Notes: generated by a model not told the origin, from the letters alone. A stretch of 64,000 nt of DNA from Flavihumibacter fluvii (GCF_018595675.2 NZ_CP092333.1:1512001-1576000); one strand, 5' to 3'; shown: positions 24,871 to 35,112, counted from the first letter of the stretch. Made by a program: numbers and translations.

Positions 24871-27255
24871 TCAAAACTTAAAGTTCCAGGTCACACTCGG
24901 AATAATCGGGAACAGCGACACCTGTTTGGCTTCAACTTTTAATGTTCCTTCATTAGCGCTGCCTGTCTGGTCGTAATAGATGAAATATGGGTTCAGGCGG
25001 CTGTACACATTGTATATACTGAACACCCAACTGCTTTTGACTTTACGGGGCTTTTTCTGCACGGGTGTGTAAATAGCAGATAAATCAAGGCGGTGATAGG
25101 GCTCCAAACGATATTGGTTAATTCGGCTATACTCCTGGGTGAGTACCCCACTGATGAAATAAAACCGCTCTGGTAAAGTTGTGGCGCTTCCGGTACCATA
25201 CACAAAAACCCCCGATAGTTTCCATTTCTTGTTCAATTCATAGGTGCCCACTACGGAAATATCATGCCGCCGGTCATACCTGGCCTTGTATTTCTCATTG
25301 TTGTTGAGGTCGGGAAATTTGCGCCAGGTCCAGCTCAGCGTATATCCCACCCAACCTGTAAACCGGCCGGTATTCTTACGCACAAAAAATTCCGCACCAT
25401 AACTCCAGCCATTCCCAAATACAAATTCTTCTTCCGGATCTTTTAAAGAAGGCGTATATCCTTCCCGGTATTCGATCTGGTTCTGCATTTGCTTATAATA
25501 CAGTTCAACAGATGTTTCGTATTTATTATCCTTCAGGTTCTTGAAAAATCCAGCTGCGTATTGCCAGCTTAACTGTGGCCGGACCCGTAGTGTACTGGGT
25601 ACCCACAGGTCGGTTGGCAATGTAGATCCGGCATTGCTCACCAGGTGGATATACTGGTAATTCCTGGTCACCGAAGCTTTGATGGAAGTGGCATCATTTA
25701 TACTAAAACGCATAGTCAGCCGTGGTTCCAGCCCACCGTATTGCTGCACTTTTTTTCCGCTACCGTAAACAATACTATCCAGTTTATTGCCATTCTGGTC
25801 GCGTTCATATTGTGTAAACGGGCCCACCTGGGTAAAGCCGCTATACCGCAAGCCGGCACTCACCTGGAATTTATCGGAAACCTCCCAGTCATCCTGCAGG
25901 TACAATCCGACTTCATTTGCATATTTTTTCTGCGCATTATTTGGGGTGAAATCAATTGAATCTGTCCGCCCGGAAACAAGGTTGGGCTTAAAAGTATGGT
26001 AGGTGTATTGCAATCCCCAGCGCATTTTATGCTGCGGATTTGGATAATAATCCATATCAAATTTCGCGGTCAGGTCCTTAATACCTGAGCTGACATTAAA
26101 GGCCAGGTTATTCTGTACAGCGTTGAAGGCAAAATTGTAGTCATTAAAGACCAGTGTGGTATTGGAAAAGAGTTTCTTGTGAAACAGGTGGTTCCAGCGT
26201 ACGGTTGCGGTGGCATTTCCCCAGGGAATGTTTGCACTGAAAGCGCGTTGGTTGTTATTGAAATCAAATACATCCCGGCCAAAATACCCACTCAGGTAGA
26301 GCCGGTCCTTGTCGGAGAACTTATAATTCACCTTGGTATTAAGGTCGTAAAAATAATATCCGGATCCATAGAATGAACTGCTTTTGGGAACAAAGGGTTT
26401 AACCAGCGCATCAATATAGGTGCGCCGTGCCGAAACAATAAAGGAAGCTTTGTCTTTTTTGATTGGCCCCTGGATAGACAGCCTGGAAGCGATCAGCCCG
26501 ATCCCCCCTTCCACCTCAATTTTCTTGAGGTTACCGTCTTTCATCGCAATATCCAGCACGGAAGAAAGCCGGCCGCCATACTGGGCCGGCATCCCGCCTT
26601 TAATGAGGCTTACGTTCTTGATGGCATCGGAATTAAAAATGGAAAAGAAACCAAAAAGATGGCCTGTATTATACACCACGGCATCATCCAGCATGATCAG
26701 GTTCTGGTCGGGACCGCCGCCACGGACATAAAATCCGGCGTTACCTTCACCGGCATTGCGCACACCGGGTAGTAATTGCAGGGTTTTAAGGATATCCACC
26801 TCTCCAAACAGGACCGGAAGGGACTTCACCTGGCTGATACTGAGGTCGATCTTACCCATCTGGGCATTGCGAACATTACCATCCTTTCTTTTTGCATAAA
26901 CCACCACCTCTTCATTGGTAGTTATTTTTGGTGAAAGCACCTGGTTCCGCTGAACATCACGGTCAAGTTCAAGCGTAAACCGGAGTGTTTCATAGCCGGT
27001 ATAGGAAATGGTTATATCATAACGGTCACGGGGAAGGGTAATTGAAAAAAAACCATAGGTATTGCTGTTCACCCCCTTGCCTTTACCGTTTATGGCTACA
27101 GAGGCGCCGATCAGGTTTTCCCCGGATAAGGAATCTTTAACATATCCGCTGAAAGTGAATTTTTGCTGGGCGGATGCCGGAAAACTCATCAAAATGCCCA
27201 AAAGAAGGGGGAAAAAAGCGAAAAATAGATGATTCTTATTCCTGTTTTTATGCAT
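24871..27255 (-). CDS. TonB-dependent outer-membrane receptor
   Basis: A 794-residue outer-membrane receptor. A signal peptide (about 1-30) is followed by a carboxypeptidase-regulatory-like domain (FTFSGYVKDSLSGENLIGASV, then YGFFSITLPRDRYDITISYTGYE), a plug domain with LKTLQLLPGVRNAGEGNAGFYVRGGGPDQNLIMLDDAVVYN, and a 22-strand-type barrel ending in an aromatic TWNFKF. It takes up an unknown ligand by TonB-driven transport. No SusD partner is adjacent, so this is not a standard polysaccharide-utilisation pair. I chose the ATG at 27255, which gives a normal signal peptide; a start at 27327 would not. It is divergent from the ABC-F gene. Confidence 0.92.
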   Translation of the reverse strand: MHKNRNKNHLFFAFFPLLLGILMSFPASAQQKFTFSGYVKDSLSGENLIGASVAINGKGKGVNSNTYGFFSITLPRDRYDITISYTGYETLRFTLELDRDVQRNQVLSPKITTNEEVVVYAKRKDGNVRNAQMGKIDLSISQVKSLPVLFGEVDILKTLQLLPGVRNAGEGNAGFYVRGGGPDQNLIMLDDAVVYNTGHLFGFFSIFNSDAIKNVSLIKGGMPAQYGGRLSSVLDIAMKDGNLKKIEVEGGIGLIASRLSIQGPIKKDKASFIVSARRTYIDALVKPFVPKSSSFYGSGYYFYDLNTKVNYKFSDKDRLYLSGYFGRDVFDFNNNQRAFSANIPWGNATATVRWNHLFHKKLFSNTTLVFNDYNFAFNAVQNNLAFNVSSGIKDLTAKFDMDYYPNPQHKMRWGLQYTYHTFKPNLVSGRTDSIDFTPNNAQKKYANEVGLYLQDDWEVSDKFQVSAGLRYSGFTQVGPFTQYERDQNGNKLDSIVYGSGKKVQQYGGLEPRLTMRFSINDATSIKASVTRNYQYIHLVSNAGSTLPTDLWVPSTLRVRPQLSWQYAAGFFKNLKDNKYETSVELYYKQMQNQIEYREGYTPSLKDPEEEFVFGNGWSYGAEFFVRKNTGRFTGWVGYTLSWTWRKFPDLNNNEKYKARYDRRHDISVVGTYELNKKWKLSGVFVYGTGSATTLPERFYFISGVLTQEYSRINQYRLEPYHRLDLSAIYTPVQKKPRKVKSSWVFSIYNVYSRLNPYFIYYDQTGSANEGTLKVEAKQVSLFPIIPSVTWNFKF

Positions 27256-27333
27256 GTGCCCGTGAAATTCGGGTTTTATAACAAAAACAACACACCAAGG
27301 TTTAGAATTCAATGCCCAATGATCCATTTAATT

Positions 27334-27341
27334 TAACTTTG
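27334..27341 (+). promoter_or_regulatory. Candidate -7 element for the ABC-F gene
   Basis: TAACTTTG is an exact TAnnTTTG match only 6 bases before the ATG at 27348. If used, the transcript would be almost leaderless, and an alternative in-frame ATG at 27312 would not be transcribed. No clear -33 element is visible. Confidence 0.35.
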
Positions 27342-27347
27342 CGCCCC

Positions 27348-29300
27348 ATGTTAGTAGGTTTACAAAATGTTACGTTTGAATTTGGTGCGCGGGTGATCGT
27401 TTCCGACGCTACCTGGCATATACAGCCCGGTGAAAGAATTGGCCTGATCGGATATAATGGTACAGGGAAATCTACCCTGCTTAAAGTCCTGGTCGGTGAA
27501 TACTTACCCTCTTCCGGGACGGTAGAAAAAAGCCGGGGCACCACCATTGGTTACCTGCACCAGGACCTCCTGAGTTTTGATACCAACCAATCCATCCTGG
27601 AGGTTGCCCTTAGTGCTTTTGAAAAAGTCCAGCTTCTTGAAAAAGAGATTGATCGGCTGGGAAAGTTACTGGAAGCCACCGGTGATGAAAAAACCCTGCA
27701 CGATTATAGTGATGCCCTGCATGAACTGGAATTGATGGGTGGTTATGATATCCACCACAGGACCGAAGAAGTATTGCATGGACTTGGTTTTTCCCAGGAA
27801 GACATTGCAAGGCCCTATAAGGAGTTCTCCGGTGGATGGCGGATGCGGGTATTACTCGCTAAAATGATCCTGCAGCAACCCGATTTATTATTATTAGATG
27901 AACCTACCAATCACCTTGATCTTCCGTCAATTGAGTGGCTTGAAAAGTATTTGCTGCACTATAAGGGTTCAGTGGTGATCGTGAGCCATGATAAGTTCTT
28001 TTTGAACCGCATGATCAACAAAGTGGTAGAGGTCTACCAGAAGCAATTGCATTTCTACAATGGCAATTATGAGTTTTATGAAACCGAAAAAGCCATGCGG
28101 GTAGAATTACAAATGCGGGCTTTTGAGAACCAGCAGGATTATATCCGCCAGCAGGAAAGGTTTATTGAAAGGTTCCGGGCAAAAGCCACAAAAGCGGCTG
28201 CGGCCCAAAGTGCCATGAAGCGACTCGATAAGATCGACCGCATTGAGGAAGTGGAAATAGAGCGCCCGAATATCAAAATCAATTTCAGGATCGATAAAAC
28301 GCCGGGAAAGGTCCTTTGTGAACTGAAACACGTGACCAAGCGATTTGGTAGCAATACCATTGTTGAAAACACTTCGGCAGAGATCGAGCGGGGCGATAAA
28401 ATTGCCTTAATTGGCGCCAACGGAAAAGGAAAATCCACCTTACTGCGCATCATCGCCGGGGTGGAAAAATTTGATGGCGAACGGAAATGGGGCCATAATG
28501 TGGACGAGAGTTTTTATGCCCAGCACCAGCTGGAAGCGCTGGACCTGAACAATACCCTGCTGGAAGAAATGAAGGCTTGCGGCAGCCAGAAGACAGAACA
28601 GGAATTGCGTACCCTCCTGGGCTGCTTCCTGTTCAGCGGAGATGATACCGATAAAAAGATCAAGGTATTGAGCGGAGGGGAAAAAGCCCGCGTAGCCCTG
28701 GCCAAGACCATTGTGAGCAAGGCGAATTTCCTGATGCTGGATGAACCAACCAACCACCTTGATATGCATTCGGTAGAACTGCTTGTTGAATCCCTCAATA
28801 AATATGAAGGCAGTTTCATCCTGGTGAGCCACGACCGTTATTTTATCAGTAAAGCAGCCAATAAGATCTGGGAAATCGTGGACCACGAGATCAAGGAATT
28901 TAAAGGTACCTATGCGGAATGGATAGAGTGGAAAGAACGAATGGCCAGGTTAGCACCAAAACCAGAAAAAAGTGCTGCACCTGCCGTTGCAGAAAAAATC
29001 GCGCCAGCAGCGGTCATAGAAAAACCAGCACCCAATAAACCCTTCAATAAAGACCTGCAAAAGGAACTGCAAAGACTGCAAAAACAATTCAGCCAGCTGG
29101 AAGAAAAAATTGCCCGGTCCAAGGAGAAAAAGGTGCAGTTGGAAAGTGCCTTAGCCGACCCGGCGATCTATTCTGAAAAATCAAAATTTTCAGAGGCTGA
29201 ACAGGCGTATAAAAAGCACCAGGCCGATTTAGAAATTCTTAACAAGGAATACGAAAGCATTTTTGAGAAGATCCTGCAACTCGAAAGTGAAATAGAGTAA
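27348..29300 (+). CDS. ABC-F family ATPase (Uup/YbiT-like)
   Basis: A 650-residue soluble protein with two ABC ATPase domains and no membrane segments, the mark of ABC-F translation factors that act on the ribosome. Walker A motifs are GYNGTGKS (35-42) and GANGKGKS, signatures FSGGWRMRV and LSGGEKARV, and Walker B LLLDEPTNHLD and LMLDEPTNHLD. A basic linker (RFRAKATKAAAAQSAMKRLD) joins the domains. After an Ala/Pro-rich stretch a C-terminal coiled coil (about 575-650) follows, as in Uup. I chose the ATG at 27348, where the family homology (MLVGLQNVTFEFG) begins. The patatin-like gene follows 11 bases downstream. Confidence 0.93.
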   Translation: MLVGLQNVTFEFGARVIVSDATWHIQPGERIGLIGYNGTGKSTLLKVLVGEYLPSSGTVEKSRGTTIGYLHQDLLSFDTNQSILEVALSAFEKVQLLEKEIDRLGKLLEATGDEKTLHDYSDALHELELMGGYDIHHRTEEVLHGLGFSQEDIARPYKEFSGGWRMRVLLAKMILQQPDLLLLDEPTNHLDLPSIEWLEKYLLHYKGSVVIVSHDKFFLNRMINKVVEVYQKQLHFYNGNYEFYETEKAMRVELQMRAFENQQDYIRQQERFIERFRAKATKAAAAQSAMKRLDKIDRIEEVEIERPNIKINFRIDKTPGKVLCELKHVTKRFGSNTIVENTSAEIERGDKIALIGANGKGKSTLLRIIAGVEKFDGERKWGHNVDESFYAQHQLEALDLNNTLLEEMKACGSQKTEQELRTLLGCFLFSGDDTDKKIKVLSGGEKARVALAKTIVSKANFLMLDEPTNHLDMHSVELLVESLNKYEGSFILVSHDRYFISKAANKIWEIVDHEIKEFKGTYAEWIEWKERMARLAPKPEKSAAPAVAEKIAPAAVIEKPAPNKPFNKDLQKELQRLQKQFSQLEEKIARSKEKKVQLESALADPAIYSEKSKFSEAEQAYKKHQADLEILNKEYESIFEKILQLESEIE

Positions 29301-29311
29301 CTTTAGCCGGT

Positions 29312-31576
29312 ATGCGTACATGGACCTTAGCTATTCGCAGCCTCCTTATTCTAGTTTGTTTTCAGTCAGTAATTGCCTATCCGCAACAATCCCATCGCCC
29401 CAAAATAGGGTTGACGCTAAGCGGTGGTGGTGCAAAAGGCCTCTCACATATTGGTATACTCAAAGCCATTGATTCAGCCGGGTTACAGGTTGATTATGTA
29501 ACCGGCACCTCCATGGGTGCCATTGTCGGCAGCCTTTATGCACAGGGGTATTCTGGCGATACAATTTTGAAAATCTCGCAGCAGCTGGACTGGAATATCC
29601 TGCTCAGTAATAAATCTTCGCTGGATGCCTTCATCATGGAGGAGAAAAGTGAGTATGGCCGCTATGCACTGGAACTTCCCATGCAAAATGGCCGCTTCAG
29701 CATTCCTTCAGGTGTGTTGGAAGCTGAAGAGCTTTGGCTAAAATTTGATGAACTGTATTTTCCGGTCTATGGGATCCGGCAGTTCGACCAGTTAAAAAGG
29801 CCCTTTAAATGTATTGCCACAGACCTGGCTACGGGCGAAGCCGTGGTTTTGGAAAAAGGCGACCTGATCAGTGCAGTTAGGGCCAGCATGGCCATCCCAT
29901 CGGTATTTACAGCGGTTACCATTGATAATAAAAAGCTGGTGGATGGCGGTTTGATCCGCAATTTCCCCGCCAGTGACCTTAAGAAAATGGGTGCGGATAT
30001 CATTATCGGGAGTAATGTAAGCTCGGGATTATTGACCTCAGAAAAACTCACCTCTCCGGTCCAGATCCTGATGCAGATCGCCTTTTTTAAAGAAGCCGAA
30101 ACAACTAAAAAAGAAATTGAACTCTGCAACTACTATATCAGCCATCCCCTTGAAAAATATACTGCAGCCAGTTTTAGCAGCAGTGATAGTATTACGGCAA
30201 TTGGGCTTGAATTGGGGAAAATGTATTACCCGGTTTTCAAAAGACTGGCCGATTCACTGAATGCGATTTACGGGGTTCCGCAAGCAATTAAACTTCCTGA
30301 ACCCGCATCCAAAATCACGATCAGGAATATTATTACAGATAGCCTTCGGTACATCAGCCAGTCCTTTTTAAGAAGGATGCTGGGATTGAAAGAAGGCAAT
30401 GCTTACTCCGCCAAACAATTGGAAGATGGTATCCGCCAGGCTTATGGCACCAGGTATTTTAGCCGCCTGTATTACCAGCTGGAACCTGTTGAACCAGGCG
30501 TTGCAGATATGCGGCTGATCGCTGAGGAGAATGCACCTATTGCTGCAAAACTGGCCATCAATTATAATTCATTCAGTAATATCATGCTCATCGCCAACAT
30601 GAGTATCCGTGATTTGATTGGCAAACCCAGTATAACATCAGCTACTGTTGGATTATCTGAAAATCCAAGGGTCAGGCTGGAACATACCATGATCTTCGGG
30701 ACAAAGAAAATCCCTATGGCATCGGTATCTGAAATTTATGCGGAACGACAGGATTTTTCCCAGTACAAATCCTATAAACCTGTTGGGAGTTATCGCCAGT
30801 CGAACCTTTATTTTGATACCCGGCTCCAGTTGGCATTTAAAAGACAGCAAATGTACGCCGTTGGATTACACTGGGAAAATGTGAACCTGAAACCATTATC
30901 GGAAACCGTCCTGGATGTGCAGGGCAAGAACAATTATTTCCAGGGTTATTTCCGGTATGAGTATAATACCCACGACCGGTTATTCCTGCCTCGAAAGGGT
31001 ACGTATTTTTTATTGGAACCTTCAGTCATTGTCAGCAACCCCAAAGACATCGTTTTCATTTCAAATGGTGAAAGGATCCTCAACCTGGATTCCGTTGGAC
31101 TCAAGACCGGGAGTTTCATGCGATTGCGGATGCAGGTCCAGAAAGTGGTGCCATTAGGGCACCGGCATTATATCACCTTGCAGGGGGAAGCAGCCGGCAA
31201 CTTCAATAGTACACAATTCATTTTCCATGATTTTGTGTTAGGCGGCCTGCAGCCTATGATCCGGAACCAGGTAACTTTTACCGGCCTTGCGGATGCATCT
31301 GTCAGAACGAACAGTCTCCTCAAAGGTGCGGTCAACTGGCGGTACCAGTTTTCAGGCAGTGTATATGCCGGACTTACCTTTAATCTGATGTACCATTCCT
31401 TTTTAAGAGAGGATTTTTATAACAATCCGGATAAACTCCTGAGTGGTTACGGGCTAACACTCGGAATTGAATCGCCGGTAGGTCCGCTGGAATTCACTTT
31501 TATGTACTGCGACCAAAGTAAGGTGCTCAAAAACTATGTGAACCTGGGCTTCAGGTTTTCGAGGGGAATGTTCTGA
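29312..31576 (+). CDS. Patatin-like phospholipase with BamA-type barrel
   Basis: A 754-residue exported protein (signal peptide about 1-24). The patatin domain (about 31-300) shows the oxyanion loop GGGAKG (38-43), the nucleophile elbow GTSMG with Ser67, and the catalytic Asp211 in DGG. A POTRA-like segment (about 325-400) and a C-terminal BamA/Omp85-type beta barrel ending in FRFSRGMF follow. This matches type Vd-like patatin autotransporters such as PlpD-related proteins, common in Bacteroidota. The predicted activity is lipid acyl hydrolysis at the outer membrane or cell surface. It follows the ABC-F gene with only 11 bases between them. Confidence 0.9.
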   Translation: MRTWTLAIRSLLILVCFQSVIAYPQQSHRPKIGLTLSGGGAKGLSHIGILKAIDSAGLQVDYVTGTSMGAIVGSLYAQGYSGDTILKISQQLDWNILLSNKSSLDAFIMEEKSEYGRYALELPMQNGRFSIPSGVLEAEELWLKFDELYFPVYGIRQFDQLKRPFKCIATDLATGEAVVLEKGDLISAVRASMAIPSVFTAVTIDNKKLVDGGLIRNFPASDLKKMGADIIIGSNVSSGLLTSEKLTSPVQILMQIAFFKEAETTKKEIELCNYYISHPLEKYTAASFSSSDSITAIGLELGKMYYPVFKRLADSLNAIYGVPQAIKLPEPASKITIRNIITDSLRYISQSFLRRMLGLKEGNAYSAKQLEDGIRQAYGTRYFSRLYYQLEPVEPGVADMRLIAEENAPIAAKLAINYNSFSNIMLIANMSIRDLIGKPSITSATVGLSENPRVRLEHTMIFGTKKIPMASVSEIYAERQDFSQYKSYKPVGSYRQSNLYFDTRLQLAFKRQQMYAVGLHWENVNLKPLSETVLDVQGKNNYFQGYFRYEYNTHDRLFLPRKGTYFLLEPSVIVSNPKDIVFISNGERILNLDSVGLKTGSFMRLRMQVQKVVPLGHRHYITLQGEAAGNFNSTQFIFHDFVLGGLQPMIRNQVTFTGLADASVRTNSLLKGAVNWRYQFSGSVYAGLTFNLMYHSFLREDFYNNPDKLLSGYGLTLGIESPVGPLEFTFMYCDQSKVLKNYVNLGFRFSRGMF

Positions 31577-31602
31577 CAACGTAAACTTTTAAAATTTCAG
31601 TT

Positions 31603-32781
31603 ATGGCAGCATTTGACAGAAGGAAATTCCTGCAGGCAAGCGGATTATCCCTGATCCCTGCGATGATCCCTTTTACGCCTGCATTTAGTAGTGCAACCCT
31701 GACCGGTCAATTCATCCCGCCTGATCCTGCTATCAAATTCTTCGGTGACGGTGAAATGTTTGAACCAGCCGCCTACCTGGAACAATTAAACATGGCCAAT
31801 GCCAAAAGCCCGCTTGAAAAAGACAGGTATGGCCATGGCGGGGCTGTAACAGCACTTGAAAAGAAGTTTGAAGAAATAACCGGAAAGGAAAAAGCCATGT
31901 TCATGCCAAGCGGCACAATGGCTAACCAGTTGGCCATTTCAGTTTTAAGTGGCAGTAACACCAAAGTTTTTGTGCAGGAAACCAGCCATGTTTTTCGGGA
32001 TGAAGGCGATGCTGCCCAATCGGTATTTCAAAAAAGGCTGGTCCCGCTGGCAAAAGGGGAAACTTATTTTACGGCTGAAGCTTTACAAAAAGCCATCGAA
32101 TCCCTCGATAGTGAAGAAGTGTTTAAAAGTGGTGTGGGCGCAGTGTCGGTCGAAAACCCGGTAAGGCGCAGTGATGGCCGAATGGTTCCCATAGAAGAGA
32201 TCCGCAAGATCAGTCTGTATTGCAGGAATAATAACATCAAACTGCACCTGGATGGCGCAAGGATCTATATGGCCGCAGCCCGCACGGGGATCAGCATAAA
32301 GGAATATGCGGCCTATTTTGATACCATCTACATTTCATTATACAAATACCTTGGTGCCAGCGCCGGTGCCATATTATGCGGACCTAATACCGTAATGGAG
32401 AAAATGGAACACCTGGTGAAAATACACGGCGGATCTATGTATGGCAACTGGCTGAATGCCGCCATGGCATTGCATCGGCTCGATGGATTGGAGACCAGGC
32501 TACAGGATGCTTATGCAATGGGAGAAAAGGTATTCGCTGCACTCAACAAAATTCCCGGAATCAGGATCAGCCCGCTGGATGGTGGATCTAATATGTTCGC
32601 AATGCAACTGGAGGTATCGATTGACGCTAAAAAAATGCATGAAACACTGGTGAAGGATTTTCGGATATTGTATCCCAGGCCAGGTGCAAATAATCAAACC
32701 CTGCTGTCCCTGAATGAAACAATATTATACCGTGATGCGGATTATATTATGGCTGCTTTTAAAAAATCGGTGACCAGGTAA
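31603..32781 (+). CDS. Exported threonine-aldolase-like PLP enzyme
   Basis: A 392-residue fold-type I PLP enzyme of the threonine aldolase/beta-eliminating lyase family. The likely PLP lysine is Lys248 in SLYKYLGASAGA, with HLDGAR (215-220) binding the cofactor ring and MPSGTMANQ (101-109) its phosphate. The N-terminus MAAFDRRKFLQASGLSLIPAMIP looks like a twin-arginine signal (RRKFLQ), so the folded holoenzyme may be exported to the periplasm, unlike classical cytosolic LtaE. Its substrate is therefore uncertain. It follows the patatin gene by 26 bases, and its last 40 bases overlap the convergent hutG. Confidence 0.85.
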   Translation: MAAFDRRKFLQASGLSLIPAMIPFTPAFSSATLTGQFIPPDPAIKFFGDGEMFEPAAYLEQLNMANAKSPLEKDRYGHGGAVTALEKKFEEITGKEKAMFMPSGTMANQLAISVLSGSNTKVFVQETSHVFRDEGDAAQSVFQKRLVPLAKGETYFTAEALQKAIESLDSEEVFKSGVGAVSVENPVRRSDGRMVPIEEIRKISLYCRNNNIKLHLDGARIYMAAARTGISIKEYAAYFDTIYISLYKYLGASAGAILCGPNTVMEKMEHLVKIHGGSMYGNWLNAAMALHRLDGLETRLQDAYAMGEKVFAALNKIPGIRISPLDGGSNMFAMQLEVSIDAKKMHETLVKDFRILYPRPGANNQTLLSLNETILYRDADYIMAAFKKSVTR

Positions 32782-33791
32782 CTAATCAGTTTTCCGGTAG
32801 TTTCTTTTTTCCGGCCATCACCCAATTGTGTGGCGCCTTCACAAATATGCAGGTATGCCAGCTTGCAATGTGTGGCCGTGTAGTTGATATATTGCCTCGC
32901 TTCCAGGGCCTGGATACCATTTGGCGTTTCAGCACTGCTCAGCGTGTTTTCAATCACATCCAGGTCAAGTTCAATTCCGGTATAACCGTCTTCGGTAAAA
33001 CTGGAAGCATGGGCCAGTGCCTGGGTGAAATTCCTTTTTTCGAGAAGGAAAATATCTTCGTAGGTGATCATGTCCAAAAAAGGGTTGTTAACGAAATCCA
33101 TCCATACATTTTGTTGCAGGTAATTCTCCTGGACGCCTACCACACAATATTTCTGGAGATACCCATCCTCTTCTGCATAACGGAATCCGTTGCCACTATG
33201 GCGGCCTTCAACCGGACGAAAATCTGTATGGGCATCGAGGTTGATGGCATTGATCTGTGCGAGCTGGATCTTTCCCAGTTTAAATAATCCTTTTGCGGAT
33301 CCTTTGATCAATGGATAAGCATTATTATGTCCGCCGCCAATCGCAATGGGAATCATCCCGGCAGCGGTAATTTGTTTGGCAAGGCTTTCCACTTCTTCAT
33401 CGATCTGCTTTACTGCATGGCGATAGGCTTCAATCTTTTCCTCTTCCCCATGGGCATGGTTTTCAATAAGGTATTGCAGGTCGCCGAAATCAAAATGACC
33501 CAGTAAAAGCACTTCCTCCCCTGTCAGGAAATCATTGCTCTGGCAATTGAGGAAAGCAGTCAGGAAGGGTAGCCAGGCCGAATCTGCCCCACCCTTTCCA
33601 TAATTGGCCTTCACGCCAATGTCCTCCGGAATTCCAAATATTACATAAGTTGCGGGTGACTTGCTTAATTTTTCCTCAAACTGTTCCCGATCAGTCAGCA
33701 CCTGCACCCTTTCGCCGAGTTTGGTTTCAAATCTTCGCAGGCGGGTCAGGTAAAGGATATCCTCCTTAGTATAAAATTTAAAGTGCTGCAT
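32742..33791 (-). CDS. hutG: Formimidoylglutamase, arginase family
   Basis: A 349-residue ureohydrolase-family enzyme. The binuclear manganese site is visible: GGGHNN (152-157, His155), DAHTD (186-190, Asp186/His188/Asp190) and the Asp pair in ELDLD (276, 278). In this position, last gene of a hut operon, it is best read as the formiminoglutamate hydrolase that yields glutamate and formamide. Agmatinase would be the main alternative, but its operon context argues against it. I chose the ATG at 33791 (MQHFKFYTKEDIL), 49 bases after hutI. The 3' end overlaps the convergent threonine-aldolase-like gene by 40 bases. Confidence 0.85.
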   Translation of the reverse strand: MQHFKFYTKEDILYLTRLRRFETKLGERVQVLTDREQFEEKLSKSPATYVIFGIPEDIGVKANYGKGGADSAWLPFLTAFLNCQSNDFLTGEEVLLLGHFDFGDLQYLIENHAHGEEEKIEAYRHAVKQIDEEVESLAKQITAAGMIPIAIGGGHNNAYPLIKGSAKGLFKLGKIQLAQINAINLDAHTDFRPVEGRHSGNGFRYAEEDGYLQKYCVVGVQENYLQQNVWMDFVNNPFLDMITYEDIFLLEKRNFTQALAHASSFTEDGYTGIELDLDVIENTLSSAETPNGIQALEARQYINYTATHCKLAYLHICEGATQLGDGRKKETTGKLISYLVTDFLKAAII

Positions 33792-33840
33792 GGCGTCGTT
33801 ATTAATCGGGAATGTCTGAACAATATAAAGAAATCTTTCA

Positions 33841-35109
33841 TTATTTGATGGCACCTGATGGTTCGCTGATACATTTTCCCCGCAACCAAACCTGCTCCAC
33901 CAGTTGTTCCCCGAAAGAATAAGGCAGGTAAGCAAGGGAAGGGATGGGTTTGGTCAGGAAGATATTCGCCATCTTTCCTATGCCGATACTCCCCAGTTCG
34001 TGTTGCAGTTCCATAGCAAAAGCGCCGTTAATGGTTGCCGCATTGATCGCTTCTTCCGGTAACATCCGCATTTGTATGCAAGCCATGGCGATCACCAGGT
34101 TCATGTTGAATGAAGGTGAGGAACCCGGATTGAAATCAGTCGCCAGGGCAATGGCACAGCCATTATCAATCAGCAACCTTGCAGGCTGGAAAGGCATCCG
34201 AAGGAAAAAAGCAGCAGTTGGCAATAATGTGCCGATGGTTGCCGAATTGGCCAGGGCGCTGATGGCGGCTTCATCCATCGATTCCAGGTGGTCTACTGAA
34301 ACAGCACCCGATTGTATACCTGCCTGAACACCACCGGATACCTGTAACTGGTTGGCGTGAATCTTTGGCTTTAATCCATACCGCTTGCCGGCTGCACAGA
34401 TCCTTACAGTTTCTTCGGGGGTAAAAAACCCGGTTTCGCAGAACACATCAATATAATCCGCCAGGTTTTCTGCAGCGATCTGTGGCAACATCGACTCTTC
34501 AATCAAACGGATATAATCTTCACGCTGATCGCGGTACTCCGCCGGGATGGCATGGGCGCCAAGGAAAGTGGATTTTATGCTGACCGGTGAATTTTTTTGT
34601 AGCCGCCGGATGACCCGTAACATTTTCAGCTCACCTTCTACCGTCAACCCATACCCGCTTTTGATCTCCATGGCACCGGTACCCATCAGGGCAGCTTTGG
34701 ATAATCGCTCTGCTGCCAGCTGGTATAAGGCATCTTCACCAAGTGCATTTAATTTCCTTGCAGAGGACAGTATCCCACCTCCCCGCGCAGCGATCTCTGC
34801 ATAACTGAGCCCCCGGATCTTATCAATAAACTCGGTTTCCCTTGGTTCCGCAAAAACAAGATGGGTATGGCTATCGCACCAGGCCGGTAATATGAATCGT
34901 CCGGCTGCATTGATACATTGTGATTGGGGTATGCCTGAAGGCATTGATGACATTGGCCCGAAGCCGGCAATGGAATTTCCTTCCAGTAACAACCAGGCAT
35001 TTTCAATACAAGGCAGACTGGCCAATGCCGCTGACCTTAATGGTGCCTTAATGGTGGCCGGATTATGGGTACCCACAAGGCATTTTATATGTTGAAAGAG
35101 TGTCGGCAT
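33841..35109 (-). CDS. hutI: Imidazolonepropionase
   Basis: A 422-residue amidohydrolase that opens the imidazolone ring, third step of histidine degradation. The metal-binding DSHTHLVF (His81/His83), KSGYG, FLGAHAIP, KIHANQ, SVDHLE and ATDFNPGS motifs all appear in HutI order. It is cytosolic and of normal family length. It lies 3 bases downstream of the MurC-like gene, so the two are surely cotranscribed, and hutG follows after 49 bases. Confidence 0.95.
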   Translation of the reverse strand: MPTLFQHIKCLVGTHNPATIKAPLRSAALASLPCIENAWLLLEGNSIAGFGPMSSMPSGIPQSQCINAAGRFILPAWCDSHTHLVFAEPRETEFIDKIRGLSYAEIAARGGGILSSARKLNALGEDALYQLAAERLSKAALMGTGAMEIKSGYGLTVEGELKMLRVIRRLQKNSPVSIKSTFLGAHAIPAEYRDQREDYIRLIEESMLPQIAAENLADYIDVFCETGFFTPEETVRICAAGKRYGLKPKIHANQLQVSGGVQAGIQSGAVSVDHLESMDEAAISALANSATIGTLLPTAAFFLRMPFQPARLLIDNGCAIALATDFNPGSSPSFNMNLVIAMACIQMRMLPEEAINAATINGAFAMELQHELGSIGIGKMANIFLTKPIPSLAYLPYSFGEQLVEQVWLRGKCISEPSGAIK

Positions 35110-35112
35110 AGT

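Noticed and set aside
24871-27255. TonB receptor as a SusC in a polysaccharide-utilisation locus
   Set aside because: No SusD-like lipoprotein or glycan-degrading enzymes are adjacent.
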